Of a stretch of DNA of 64,000 nt, positions 20,548 to 32,168 are shown piece after piece. Under the pieces are notes generated by a model, which worked only from the letters and a program-made list of their open reading frames with translations, made no database searches and was not told the origin of the DNA. A program made the position numbers and the translations under genes. The stretch's first letter is position 1. Each line of letters starts with the position of its first letter. Source of the DNA: Willaertia magna (Eukaryota; Heterolobosea; Eutetramitea; Acrasida; Naegleriidae); assembly GCA_902984215.1 (NCBI GenBank), contig CADWAF010005181.1, forward strand, positions 1 to 64,000. Reading direction: 5' to 3'.

Positions 20548-23538
20548 ATGTTTAAGCTGGCACTTTCGGAATTGTTAGCTGAGCAGCAAAAACAACAATT
20601 GCATACAAAGGAAGAAAGAGAAGAAGGAAAATTAGTTGAGGGAAAGGAAAATAATAACACTAGTTTAGATTTTAATCAATCGCCTAGTGTTGAATCTAAT
20701 AATATGAAGAAATTAATGGATATTTTAAATGAAAGTACGGATGCTGAAAATAATAATAATAATAGGGATATCGTTCCTGAGGTAACTGTAACTAATACTC
20801 CAGAGAGATTATTGAATAAGGCAGAAGTTCAAAGTAGTGAGAATAGTGAACGCTTTTCCTTTACTGTATTTTCTACTTTTAGTAATAGAAATTACAAAAT
20901 ATTTATCAAGAAGAAGGATTCTTCAAAGTTAAAAATTAAGAAAATCAAACAAAATCTAGAAAAAGTAGTTAAGATTAGTGCCTCAGATATTGTACTTTAT
21001 TTAAATGATAAATTATTAGACGATGAAATGGTTGGCCAAGAATTTGGTTTAGGAGAAAATACAATTATAACGCTTGTTCAAGCCTCTGAAAAGGAGACTT
21101 TTGAGAGCTTATTGAACAAGCCTACGCTAACGAATGGAAGCATTGGTGACTCTGGAATAATACCATCACCAGTTAAAGTGGAATCGTCGCCAATGACCAT
21201 TCCTCAAAAGGATTTAGAGAAAGATAGCCTTATTACTGAGGATACTACTTCAAAGAAGTCAGCAATTAGAAAAGTTTTGTTGAGCAATAACAAGAACAAA
21301 GAATTAGTTAACACTCCAAAACAAATTCAAAAGACTTTACCTGTTGACACTTTGGGTGGAGGTGTTTTACCTCCCTTTCTAACACCTCCAACTCAACAGA
21401 GTATTTTAGGTTCCAATATTAAGCCTGTAGCTTTTACAAACTCTCAGAATAATATTTCTTTGGAAGAAACTGTAGGCAACCAATCTGCTGAAAAGAAGGA
21501 AACGTCCTCTAATCTAAACGTTTCAAATTATCTTTCTAATTATGCTAAATCTTCCTTAATGTCACCTACATCTGAGGAGATGGTTTCTCCATTATTAAAG
21601 CGTAGCTCAATAGAAGTTAACGAGGTGGTCTCTAAATTAGAAATGAAACAGTTAGAATCTGAATTAGACTTCCTTAAAAGAAAACTGGAAAAACAATATC
21701 AAACGCTAATTCAAGACGAAAAGAATAAGATTTCAAGAAAATTTGCAACCGAGAAAAAAGAAATTTTACAAAGGGCAAACGACGATCGTCAAGAATTGTC
21801 AAAGGAAAACACTCGTTTGAGAAAGGAATTATTAGCCATGTCAAATAAATTAGAAGAGCATCAACAAAATCAAAGTGCCAACCAAGTTGTGCAGAATAGT
21901 AAGGAAATTACAGATCTTAAATGCCAAATTGAAGAGTTAGAAGCGAAACTAAAACAGAAAGAAAATGAAATTAATGAAATGGAAGGAAAATATGAGCTTA
22001 TTAAAAAACAATACGAGCAGGATTTAGAAACACGGCAGATGAAATTTGAGGTCGAAAAACAAAATTTGTGGAATCAAGAAAAGGAACAAATGCTGAAGAA
22101 TTGGGCAGAAGAAGTTGAATCACTTGAGATAAAAAATCAACAAGAAAAAGAGGAGTCTAAGAACACTTGCGATATGTTAAAAAGAGAGTTAGATTTGGCT
22201 CACATAAAAATAGAGAAAGACTTGCAATATGTTGAATCTGCTGACTTGGCATTCAATGATTTAAGAAACCAAATTACCTTACTCACCAATGGAGATGTGG
22301 ATGCTTCTACTTTGATTATAGAAAGCGCCAAAGAAAAAGCTTTATTAGAAAAGAAGTATAATGAGATAATGAGAGATTACGATGTATTAAGAGAACAACT
22401 GGAAGAAGAAGTGAAAAAAAGAAAATCCCTACATAATTTAGTTGAAGATATGAAAGGTAATATTAGAGTTATTGTAAGAATAAGGCCTCTGTTGGAAGGA
22501 GAACAACAAACAGATGTTATGCAGGGGGGAAGGATTGAAGTTAAGGATGAAAATATGATTTCCGTTCAATCACAAAATCTTGGGCTTAAAAATCTAGAGT
22601 TTTTTAAAGTATTGGGGGAGAGTTCTGATCAATTACAAGTTTTTGAGCAAGTACAACCACTTATACAAAGTGCAATAGATGGATTTAATGTGTGCGTATT
22701 TGCATACGGTCAAACTGGATCAGGAAAAACCTTTACTATTCATGGTGAACCAGAAAATATAAATCAATTTGGCCTTATTCCTAGAGCTCTAGACCATTTA
22801 TTTAAATGCTTGGAAAGACAAATTTGTCACAAAACTGAAAGTTTTACCCTTTCATGCAGTATGGTGGAATTATATCTAGATGATTTAATTGATTTATATG
22901 AAAACATTCAGGATCAAAATAATAACAATAATTCAACAACTACAGGCAAAAAGAAACTTCAACTAAGGCAATCAGAAAATGGTAAGATGTCTGTTACTAA
23001 TTGTGTAGAGATACCCGTAAATAACAGTAACGAGTTAATGCAATTACTAAAATATGGAAATGAATCTAAGAAGATATTTAAAACAGAAATGAATGACCAA
23101 TCTTCTCGATCTCATACAATATTTACTGTAAAATTAACAATACAAGGAAGGGAAAGTAATAATCAAGAAAAATACTATAGAAAACAAAGTAAAATTGCTT
23201 TTGTAGATTTAGCAGGTTCTGAAAGGGTAACGAAATCTGGGTCAGTTAAATCTGAGGAAAGATTTAAAGAAGCCCAACATATTAATAAGAGTTTAAGTGC
23301 TTTAGGAGATGTAATAGCAGCATTGTCAACCAAACAAAAACATGTACCATATAGAAATTCAAAGCTTACATTAATGTTACAGGAAATGATTGGAGGAAAT
23401 TCTAAAACAATAATGTTTGCAAATATTTCACCTGACAGAAAAAGTATAAGTGAAACTATTTCTACTCTAACCTTTGCCTCAAGAGTTAAGTGCGTTCAAA
23501 ATCATCCTTTATTATCCAAGCAAACACTAGAGAATTAA
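20548..23538 (+). CDS. Kinesin-14 (C-terminal motor) with an N-terminal ubiquitin-like domain
   Basis: The protein has 996 residues and no intron. About 103-178 looks like a ubiquitin-like fold (FTVFSTFSNRNYKIFIKK ... DIVLYLNDKLLDDE ... NTIITLVQ). A Ser/Thr-rich linker and a long coiled coil (about 355-630) lead to the motor, which begins after the neck GNIRVIVRIRPL at about 636. Motor motifs are the P-loop FAYGQTGSGKTFT, switch I NDQSSRSHTIF, switch II VDLAGSER, and HINKSLSALGDVIAAL. A C-terminal motor behind a G-N neck is the hallmark of minus-end-directed kinesin-14, used in spindle and ciliary microtubule work. A ubiquitin-like domain at the start is not part of the standard plan. The gene lies 83 bp upstream of IFT54 on the same strand. 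Confidence 0.93.
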   Translation: MFKLALSELLAEQQKQQLHTKEEREEGKLVEGKENNNTSLDFNQSPSVESNNMKKLMDILNESTDAENNNNNRDIVPEVTVTNTPERLLNKAEVQSSENSERFSFTVFSTFSNRNYKIFIKKKDSSKLKIKKIKQNLEKVVKISASDIVLYLNDKLLDDEMVGQEFGLGENTIITLVQASEKETFESLLNKPTLTNGSIGDSGIIPSPVKVESSPMTIPQKDLEKDSLITEDTTSKKSAIRKVLLSNNKNKELVNTPKQIQKTLPVDTLGGGVLPPFLTPPTQQSILGSNIKPVAFTNSQNNISLEETVGNQSAEKKETSSNLNVSNYLSNYAKSSLMSPTSEEMVSPLLKRSSIEVNEVVSKLEMKQLESELDFLKRKLEKQYQTLIQDEKNKISRKFATEKKEILQRANDDRQELSKENTRLRKELLAMSNKLEEHQQNQSANQVVQNSKEITDLKCQIEELEAKLKQKENEINEMEGKYELIKKQYEQDLETRQMKFEVEKQNLWNQEKEQMLKNWAEEVESLEIKNQQEKEESKNTCDMLKRELDLAHIKIEKDLQYVESADLAFNDLRNQITLLTNGDVDASTLIIESAKEKALLEKKYNEIMRDYDVLREQLEEEVKKRKSLHNLVEDMKGNIRVIVRIRPLLEGEQQTDVMQGGRIEVKDENMISVQSQNLGLKNLEFFKVLGESSDQLQVFEQVQPLIQSAIDGFNVCVFAYGQTGSGKTFTIHGEPENINQFGLIPRALDHLFKCLERQICHKTESFTLSCSMVELYLDDLIDLYENIQDQNNNNNSTTTGKKKLQLRQSENGKMSVTNCVEIPVNNSNELMQLLKYGNESKKIFKTEMNDQSSRSHTIFTVKLTIQGRESNNQEKYYRKQSKIAFVDLAGSERVTKSGSVKSEERFKEAQHINKSLSALGDVIAALSTKQKHVPYRNSKLTLMLQEMIGGNSKTIMFANISPDRKSISETISTLTFASRVKCVQNHPLLSKQTLEN

Positions 23539-23621
23539 TTGAGTTATTGTATATTTAAGAAAGAAGTAAAATTTGTTTTATTACAAGAAATGAGAATGGT
23601 ACACTTTTTTACCGCTAAAAA

Positions 23622-25331
23622 ATGTCTGAGGTTTCAGAACTACAGCTAGAAAAGTTAGTTGAAGCAGCCAAGAAGAAATTAGAGGCTTTAGTGCCTAAAT
23701 TTCCTTTACAGGAGAAACATATTACAAGACCACCACCTCAATTCATTAAATCACTAACGGCAGCTTTGATTAAAGAGAAAGGATATCCCGAAGGATTATT
23801 CGATGAAGCCTTCTTAAAGAAGAAAGAAATGGTAAGTTAAATCTTAACAAACCGACTAAATGAAATGGAAAAGACTTCCGAAGAAAAAAGTACTTTCCTT
23901 AAACAATTACTTAATGTTGTGGGATATACACTTAGAAAAAACATTCCAGTATCTGTATCTCTATTAATTAAAGGAAAGGAAAACACTAAAAACGTTTGTA
24001 ATTTCTTTCAAGCTTTAGCTGAGGCGGCCGGTAACAAAGAAAAATTTGAATATAAAAAAGCAATAGAGAAGGTAAAGTCAGGAAATTACAGAGATGTTAC
24101 TAGACAAGAGCAAGCCTCAACTAATCCTAATGAAACTAATAACACTTCTAATAATGACGCTAATAATACAACAAAGAATAGTCAACCAACAAATCCTTCA
24201 ACTACCTCTAATAATGGACCTCAAAATAATAACACTACAACTACTCCTCCAAACAATAATATATTAAGTAATTATTTACCTCCTAGTTCCTCAAAATCCC
24301 AACACAGACCTCCATTAACGGAGAGTAATTCGTCTAGTAATGTAAGAACAACTACCCCTGTAACTACTGAAGAAAAATCTTTGAATAATAGAGTAAGAGC
24401 GCCTTCACCAAGCCCTTCAACAATTAATAACAACAATAATATAAACAATAATAATGAATCAAACAAAAGGGAAGTACCTCCTTCAACACCATCAAATGAA
24501 GAATATAGGAATGAGCAACCACCTTTATTACAAGAAGATGAAAATAATAATGGGTATTCTAATAATGACACTGATCTTCAAAGTACACTAGGTGACAATG
24601 TAAATTACTCAAGGCCTTACTCAAGTAGAGCTCAGTCAGCAAAGAGGGGACCACCGAAAATAAGAACTAATGTAAGAAATATTGATAGTCAGGAAATGCC
24701 AACAGAAAATAAAATCGAGATTAAGGCTACAGAGGGAGTGATTGTAGACGACAATACAAATGAAGAAGAAGAGGAGGAACATATAATGATTGTAACAGAA
24801 ACTAATTTAAATAAGAATAATACTCCTAAGGTAGGTGATCAAGCAGGTCAACTTGTCAACAAGTTAATGGAAAATGAAAGCGAAATTGAAAAAAAGAGAG
24901 GAAAACAGGTAGGAACGAAACAAACCACAGAAGTAGATAACAATCAAAGAAAGGGTATCATTCTGAATGTGACAAAGAAAGAAAAAGAAAAGGAGGCAAA
25001 CACTACAGATTTAACCACGCTAAGGGACACCATTCAAACCTTAGTAGCTAAAACAAATCCTCTTGGAAAAACTATGGATTATATTCAAGAAGATTTGGAT
25101 AGTATGCAAAGGGAAATGGATATGTGGAGGAAAGAAGTAGAATTCCAAAGACAAAGGTTAATTGAAGAAAGATTAAAAACAGATCAAGAACTACAAGCTG
25201 CTCAGGCACAATTTAGAGAGTTAGAACAAAATATTCAAGATAAATTAGAAAAAATCAACTCTACTAAAACGTCAATCTTAGCAAATGATAAACTGTTAGA
25301 AAATCTATTGAGAAATGTAGTTTCCAATTAA
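23622..25331 (+). CDS. IFT54: Intraflagellar transport protein 54 (TRAF3IP1/MIP-T3 family), two exons
   Basis: The exons are 23622-23831 and 23874-25331. The 42-bp intron begins GTAAGT, carries a GACTAAAT branch-like site and ends AAAAG. The join gives 555 residues. The N-terminal CH-like domain (ITRPPPQFIKSL, KEMTSEEKSTFLKQLLNVVG, IPVSVSLLIKGKENTKNVCNF) matches the MIP-T3 microtubule-binding head. A long N/T/S/P-rich disordered middle follows, then the C-terminal coiled coil with the family signature NPLGKTMDYIQEDLDSMQ. IFT54 is a subunit of the IFT-B complex, binding IFT20 and tubulin or kinesin-2, so this gene implies a cilium or flagellum. The protein length and both conserved ends agree with the family, so it looks intact. 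Confidence 0.93.
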
Positions 25332-25423
25332 AACATAACTATTGTAAATTGTGTATAATTTTTACAAAATCAATTTCAATTTTTACAAATAGCCAATAAA
25401 TTTTAACAATTTTTTTATTAAAA

Positions 25424-27034
25424 ATGGCTCCAAAGAAGAAGAAAAACAATAATAAACATCGTCAAGAAGAAGAACTGGAAGAGGATAATAACATTATTTC
25501 TTCTTCATTATCGAGTAGTACAATAAATAAACAAAAATTTCAACAAAAAGAAAAGACTAATAACAATATTAAATTAGAAAAAAAGAAAAATAAAGAAGAA
25601 AAATTAAATAATATTGATATTAATAATATATTTAATAATATTCCATATTTTTTACATGGTTCAGAAGATTCAAAAGATTTAGATAAATTATACATGTTTA
25701 TTGGAAGAAATTCTTTACCTTCACATGAAAAGTGTTGTCACTTTTGTAATTCAAATAATGACAAAGAAAATGATACAGAGCTAGAAAATAAAGAAATTAA
25801 AGAAGATAGAAATTTATTTGAAATTGAAAATAATTATGTAATTAAAGTTTTTAAAGGATTAATAGATGAAGTAAATAATGGATTATTTACAACTTATCAT
25901 TTACATCAACAAGTGAATTGGAATGTTAATAATTTACAAAATAATAATGATAATAGTTTACAAAAGAGTTTACAAGATAATTGTCCAATAAAATCAAAAA
26001 TTAATAGAATTATACCAATGAAAGCAATTGTAACAATTCAACATTTATTTATTCAGTTAAGAAAAATAACTTTATTTAGAAATGATATAATTAATTTAAT
26101 TAAAAAAAATGATTTTAATGAAAGAATAATTTATTTAAAAAATAAAATTAACTTTACAAAAAATATAAATGAAATAAATAATGAAATAAATATAGAAATG
26201 TTAAAATATTTAATTTTTCGTTTAGGACAAACAAATTATTTAATTAAAGGAAATGAAATTTTTACAAAAAAAGAATTAATTAACTTAGATTTTAATTTAC
26301 AAAATATTTTAAATAGATTTAAAGATATTAAAGATAAAAATATTTTACAAAATGAAAAGATTAAATCTTTAAATATTTTAGATAATTATTTACAAGAATT
26401 TTTAAATTTAATTGATGGTGTAAAAAGTATAAAATTAAAAAATAATTTGGAAATGTTAATTTGTAATAATTTAAATAATAATTTATTTCAATTACAATGT
26501 AATTATATTGTAATGAGACAAAAATTGTATAGTGGACAAGTTTTATATTATATGTTTAATTTTGGAGATTTAGAAGATAACAATACTTTACAAAAAATAA
26601 ATTGTAATTGGCCAATAGATGATTTAAATATTTTAAATGAATATAAATTAAATTTATTAAAAAATATTGAAAATAAAATTTTTGTAAATGTTTTTTTAGA
26701 TAATGACAATGAAGAATTATATATTCATTTACAACCAAATAATAAATTTAATTTTTGTGAATTTAATAAGATATTTAGATATTTAGCAAAAGAATTTTTA
26801 GAAATTGAAAATGCAAAACAATTACAATATTTAAATCAAGAAATTGCAATTATTTCATCAAAAAAGGGAAAAGAATTAAAACCTTTTAAATCTTTAAATT
26901 TTGATTTATATTATCACTTGTTTGTTTTAGATTTTGAAAAGAAAACATTTAAAATTGGTGCTTTAAGAAGTACAGTAACTAATTTATTAATCCCGCAACA
27001 TTGCATTCAAGAAATTTACAATGAAAATAAATAA
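25424..27034 (+). CDS. Conserved-looking protein with a nucleotidyltransferase-like N-terminal motif (536 aa)
   Basis: I do not recognise a named family. After a lysine/asparagine-rich leader there is PYFLHGSEDSKDLDKLYMF (about residue 70), whose HGS-x-DS-x-D-x-D spacing resembles the G-S plus metal-binding aspartates of the polymerase-beta-type nucleotidyltransferase fold. It is followed by KCCHFCNSN, DRNLFEIENNYVIKVFKGL, DEVNNGLFTTYHLH, and a helical region with RIIPMKAIVTIQHLF. The C-terminal half is helical, ending in a compact segment (FDLYYHLFVLDFEKKTFKIG). The first-half motif is compatible with an RNA or small-molecule nucleotidyltransferase, but the third aspartate is not visible and the call is inference. 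The gene converges with the deubiquitinase gene; their stops are 20 bp apart. Confidence 0.75.
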   Translation: MAPKKKKNNNKHRQEEELEEDNNIISSSLSSSTINKQKFQQKEKTNNNIKLEKKKNKEEKLNNIDINNIFNNIPYFLHGSEDSKDLDKLYMFIGRNSLPSHEKCCHFCNSNNDKENDTELENKEIKEDRNLFEIENNYVIKVFKGLIDEVNNGLFTTYHLHQQVNWNVNNLQNNNDNSLQKSLQDNCPIKSKINRIIPMKAIVTIQHLFIQLRKITLFRNDIINLIKKNDFNERIIYLKNKINFTKNINEINNEINIEMLKYLIFRLGQTNYLIKGNEIFTKKELINLDFNLQNILNRFKDIKDKNILQNEKIKSLNILDNYLQEFLNLIDGVKSIKLKNNLEMLICNNLNNNLFQLQCNYIVMRQKLYSGQVLYYMFNFGDLEDNNTLQKINCNWPIDDLNILNEYKLNLLKNIENKIFVNVFLDNDNEELYIHLQPNNKFNFCEFNKIFRYLAKEFLEIENAKQLQYLNQEIAIISSKKGKELKPFKSLNFDLYYHLFVLDFEKKTFKIGALRSTVTNLLIPQHCIQEIYNENK

Positions 27035-27054
27035 ATAAATCAATAAAATTAAAT

Positions 27055-30000
27055 TTATTCAAATTCAACGGGTACAATAGTATGATTAGCGTGTTCTTGT
27101 ACTTTCTTTCTTTGATAAAATAATAAATAAGCATTTGACGTTTTAATTTCATTTTCTTGTAATTGTGAAACAGATTGATCATTAAAACAATACCATTTAC
27201 CATCTGTACTATTCTTTGCATAACTATAATAATGTCCACCAGATAAACCACCTGTATGACATGAAATACCATATAAATCATATAATAATGGTTCTTCAGG
27301 TTTTTGTACCATATATTCACTTAAATCAAGATTATAAATTGGAAAATCAACAAAATTAGTAACCTTTTCTCTTAAATATCTATTTCTATAACCAAAACGT
27401 TTTAAATGAATAATTAATATATTTGGACTTGACCAAATCTCAAATTTCTTAAAAGCACGACGATGTTCTTTACATTGTGGACAATACCATTGATCATTCT
27501 CTCCAAGTTGTTCAGTTTCACTAAATAGTCTTAAACAATCATCTAATGTAATTTCATAATTCTTTTCTTTTATATTATTGTTATTATTACTATCATCTAC
27601 ATGAACTGTCATTGCCTCTTTTGTTTTAAGCATTGATTTATCAAACCAATCAACACAAATTGTATATTGTTGTTGTTGTTGATTATTATCTTCACTTGTT
27701 GTATTATCATTATTATCATTAACAGTAGCATTAGGGGCAGTATTAGTATTAGTATGAATATACTTCCAAATAGTATCCTTTTCATCAGTGTAAATAATTG
27801 AATGACCTGACGTTTGTTTAACATCTTCATTCATTTCAATTGCAGATAATTTAAATGGAAGTGTTTCAAAATTAAATGTTGGAAAAACACTTTCCTTTAA
27901 AATTGCTAATTTCTCTTCTTGTGTATATTCAGTTTTATCACTTCCTTCATTAGGTATAGGTTGTATATTTGCTTCTGGATCATTTCTATCTTTTTTAATA
28001 ATTCTTTGTAAATGATCAAAAAGTAAATGATAAAATTCTTGTGTAGTTGTTCCTTTTTTAACAAATAATATAAATGGAATACCTATACTTCTAAATGGTG
28101 ATTCTAATTCACCTGATAAATAACGTTGTCTAATATTAACAATTACATAATTATTAATATCATTGTTAAAATCATCTGGAGCTTCAAAACAAAGTACTTT
28201 TGGTGTTTGTTTTGATTTAGAATCAATTTCTAAAATAGATTCTTGTTTATCAAGTATTCTATCAATTGAAAATCCAGCCATATTAACAAAATAAATTTTA
28301 TCTAAATTCTTTTTTTGTAATGTCATTTTAATAAACTTTTCAGTTAATAATTGTATATTTGAATTTGTAGGTAATTGTATTGAATATTTTGTTGGTCTAT
28401 TACCACCTTGTGTATTCATAAATATTACATCAATTTTATGTAATTTAGTTTGACCTATTGGACAACTAAGATACATAAATGGATCAAATTTAATTGATAT
28501 TTTACCACAAACTATTTAATTATTTAGTTAATTATCATTGTAATTGTTATTTAATTATTTAGTTAATTAATTAATAAATTACTTACCATTACAATGTAAA
28601 GTACTTTTTAATTGACCTTGAAATAAATCTACAATTACAGATCTATTTCTCATTAAATGTAATTTCCAAGATTCTTTAGCAACAACTTTATCAGGACGTT
28701 GTCCATCAGAATCTTTCAATTCAACATAAGGTTTAGTTTTAACTTGATTTAAATCTTCATGTAAACCATCTAATAAATAAGCAATTAATTCTTGTGAATC
28801 ATGTTGTTGATAACCACCAAATTGTGGCGCAATTTGAGAAATTGTATATTTTAAATTTACGGGTGAAAAACAACCGTTACCTGACCACATTTCTTTAATT
28901 AAAGCGGCAAATTCTTTAGCTAATTTACCTTTTGAACCTAACGGATTTACCTTATTTATATGTTCTTTATATTCACCCGAGTAGAAATAATCTCTTAATG
29001 GAATAGTGTTGGATAAACATTGTAATGCACTATTCATAAAACAAGTATTACCCAAGTTTCTTAATCCACACAAACCCTTTCTTTTACTTTTACCTACAGA
29101 ACCAGATCCAATACCAAACATATTATAACTATAATCTTTAAAACTATCTAATAATTCACCTGCAAATTCATTAATTCTCTTTTTCTTTTTCTTTTTATTA
29201 GTAGTTGATTGATTATTGACAGATGATGTACCTCCATTGGTTGTTGAATCATCATCTTCATCTTCTTCTTCATTTTCTTCTTCATTATCTTCTTGTTTAG
29301 ATTTCATTAAAATATCAACTGGCCACTCTTTTGTACCATCTTTCCTAATCTCAAATATTAATTGTTGATTATCAATAATCCTCGCTTCTTCTAAAGTAAT
29401 ATTATTATCAATAATTTGTTTTGCATTATTATCTAAAACACTCCAACATCTACATGATTTTAAAATCTTTGATAATTGTTTATCTTCAAAAGAATTATTT
29501 GTAAAAATTAAAAAACATAATAATTTTAAATCTTTAATTAAAGTTTTTTTACTTAATTGAATTTCCTTTTTAGATTCTTTTAAAACTTTACCATTTTCAT
29601 TTGTTAAATAAATTTGTAAAACAAATGGATGAATTTCAATTCTACGTATTTGATTAGATATTTCTAATCCATCAATAATTACTTTTCTAATAATTAATTG
29701 ATTATTTCCATCTTCTTTTACTTCTTTATTTACTTCTTCTTTATTGTTAGAAGAAGAATAACCATACCATTCAGACAAGTAAAGAAATGACTGTTCTGAT
29801 AAAATTTCAAAATCTTTCTTTTCTGAAATATCTTTACGTAAAATAATATTTGAAAATAATAAATTTAAAATTAAATCTTGTTCATCATTAGATTGATTTG
29901 TTGTTGATTTAAATAAATAATTATAATTTAAAATCTTTTCAATTAAATTATTATTATTAATTGGACATGGAAAGTTATTTTCTTCTTCATCATCTTCTTC

Positions 30001-30393
30001 TTTATTGTTAATGTTATCTTTACTAGTTGTAGATAAAGTAGGAGAAGAAGTAGTAGAAGTATTTGTTGTAGGAGAACAAGGTGAAGAAGAGTAATCATCT
30101 TTATAATTTACGTATTTTTTCCATTTATTAAACCAATTAGAATTAATAATTGTAAATTTACATCCTTCATTGAAAGATGTTTTATTTTCTAAATTTTTAA
30201 TAATTTCATATTGTTCATTAGGTGAAGGTATTAATTTTTTTATTAATTCTTTTTGTTCTGGTTGATCTAATACTGTCTCACTAGCTTTTGATAAAACAAT
30301 GTCAGAAGTATTATTATTGTTGTTGATATTGTTAGTGTTGTTGTTGTTGTTGTTGATATTGTCATTCATCTCAGCAACATTGTTGTTATCCAT
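27055..30393 (-). CDS. Ubiquitin-specific protease, USP4/11/15 type (DUSP-UBL-USP), two exons
   Basis: The exons are 28587-30393 and 27055-28511. The 75-bp intron (GTAAGT..ATAG) joins at phase 1 and completes the zinc-ribbon knuckle [17 protein letters not shown]. The product has 1087 residues. The N-terminal DUSP-like domain ([24 protein letters not shown]) is followed by a ubiquitin-like segment, an acidic/KK-rich linker, and the catalytic domain: Cys box [20 protein letters not shown], a long insert between the two halves, and His box [14 protein letters not shown] with [10 protein letters not shown]. It should cleave ubiquitin from proteins. All catalytic residues (C, H, N/D) are present. 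The subfamily call comes from the domain order; the polyN leader differs from animal homologues. Confidence 0.9.
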
Positions 30394-30587
30394 TTTTTTT
30401 TTTGATTTTTTTTATTTTTATTTTTTTTTTAAAATTTTTTTCTCAAAGAGTTCATTCATTCCGATTGAAATTTCAGTCAGCACTTTGTTTATTCTGTATT
30501 AAAACAAATGTGGCTTGCAGATATTTTCATGATTGTGAATTTAATGCAAGGTAACGTTGTTGATAGTCGTTAATACGTGTTTTTAAA

Positions 30588-32115
30588 TTAATTGAACTGG
30601 AGATTAGATGACAATGTTGTTATTCCTCTTTTCATTTGATCTATGAATAGAGTAATTAAAGGATGTTGATTTTCACTAGTGTTGTTCGTAATTGTGGCAA
30701 TGGCAGGTTCTTTAGTCAATTTAGAAAGTAACAATATACAAAACGTGTCACAAAGTTCAGTGTCAAATCTTCTATAAAGTTGTGAAAAACAACTCACTAA
30801 ACAAGTAACAATCTCTGCCTCAACTATTTTCCTTTTCATTTTCAACAATTCAATTAAAGTATTATTTTTGTTACAACCATTATTCTTTTCTTCTTTTCCT
30901 TCATCTTCTTTAATTTCTTTTTCTTCTAAAGAAAGTGAGGGAAAAGGAATGTAAATTGAAAGAACAGGAAGTTCTAATCCTTCAAACCAATCAAATAATA
31001 AATACACTAACAGTTGACAGGAATTGCAACGTCTTATTACTTTCCATTCATCTAAATTTATCAAATTTTTCATTTTGTTAATTTCTTTAAAGACAATTTC
31101 ATCATTCTTGTTTAATATCAAAGTTGATAAATCTTTTAATTCAAACAACAATGCCAAAATTCTGTTACAAATTTCAAAAACTATCTTTGGAGTATCTCTT
31201 AATAAAAAGTATTCTCTTCCGTATACTTGTTTGTTTTCACAATATTAGGTACAAATGACATCATACAGTTAAGGGTAATGGTTAACAGTTTAATAAGTAA
31301 GTTAAATTGAATGAAATTGTTTACTTACGGATTCTTCTTTGCTTTTTCATTGCCTCACCTAATGATAATGAATAAAACACTTTTAAATGTTCTTTTAAAT
31401 AGTTATGAAAGTATGATACATATTCCGTTTGAGATTTTGTTTGAATACTATTAGGTCTATTTCTTCTACAAAAAGAGATAGCCTCGTTAGCTATTTTAAA
31501 TTTCTTACTGTACAATAAGTAACATGCAATGATTAAGCCTGTTCTTCCTAATCCTGCGTGACAATGAACAATTACTGTTCCTCCCTTTTCTATCTCTAAT
31601 TGCATTACATGCATGATAGACATTACTTGATCAATATCGGGAATGGACATATCTGTAAATGCAAAATTATAGTAATTAACTATGTTATAATAATAATGTT
31701 GAAAGGTTTTAATAATGAATAATAACATACTTTTATTTCTCATAATGTCGTTTTCGGGATCGTAGGAAAAGCCTGATTTCTCGATTATTCCATCTCCACA
31801 AAAAGGATGTTCTCCTCTTTCTTGTAAATTCAAAATTGCAGTAACCTTCTTTTCTTTAAATTGTTCTATAATTTTAAATTCTCTTATTAATCTAGAAGAA
31901 GGACGTTGGGAGGCAATTATATTTGAAGTAACATAATGCGAATTTAATCCTTTAATTGCAATCATATTGGATCCATCCACAGATTCATAAGGAATTTCAG
32001 TTTTTAAATAATCTTCGAATTTACAATTCTTTCCTTTGCAAAAAACACAATGTACTTTATGGAACCATTTTGTTGTGTCAGTTAACACTGTAAATTTAAA
32101 TTCTTCTTGAGACAT
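30588..32115 (-). CDS. PTPDC1-like dual-specificity protein phosphatase, three exons
   Basis: The exons are 31731-32115, 31329-31679 and 30588-31225 (457 aa). Intron 1 (51 bp, GTATGT..ATAG) is a multiple of three with no stop, so it reads through in frame and would insert 17 residues if missed. Intron 2 is 103 bp (GTAAGT..CAAG). The phosphatase loop is HCHAGLGRTG (C-x5-R), preceded by the family hallmarks VTSNIIASQRPSS and NLQERGEHPFCGDG and followed by NRPNSIQTKSQ. The second join restores QRRILYGREYFLLRDTPKIV, matching the conserved linker of PTPDC1, and exon 3 keeps the PTPDC1 C-terminal helical region. Vertebrate PTPDC1 is linked to cilium length and centrosome behaviour. The gene starts 53 bp after the DDX3-like gene ends. 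Confidence 0.9.
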
Positions 32116-32168
32116 CTTTTTTTTGAGATATAAAAGGAAATCCTTTTACAATGTTTTCACAATTTATT

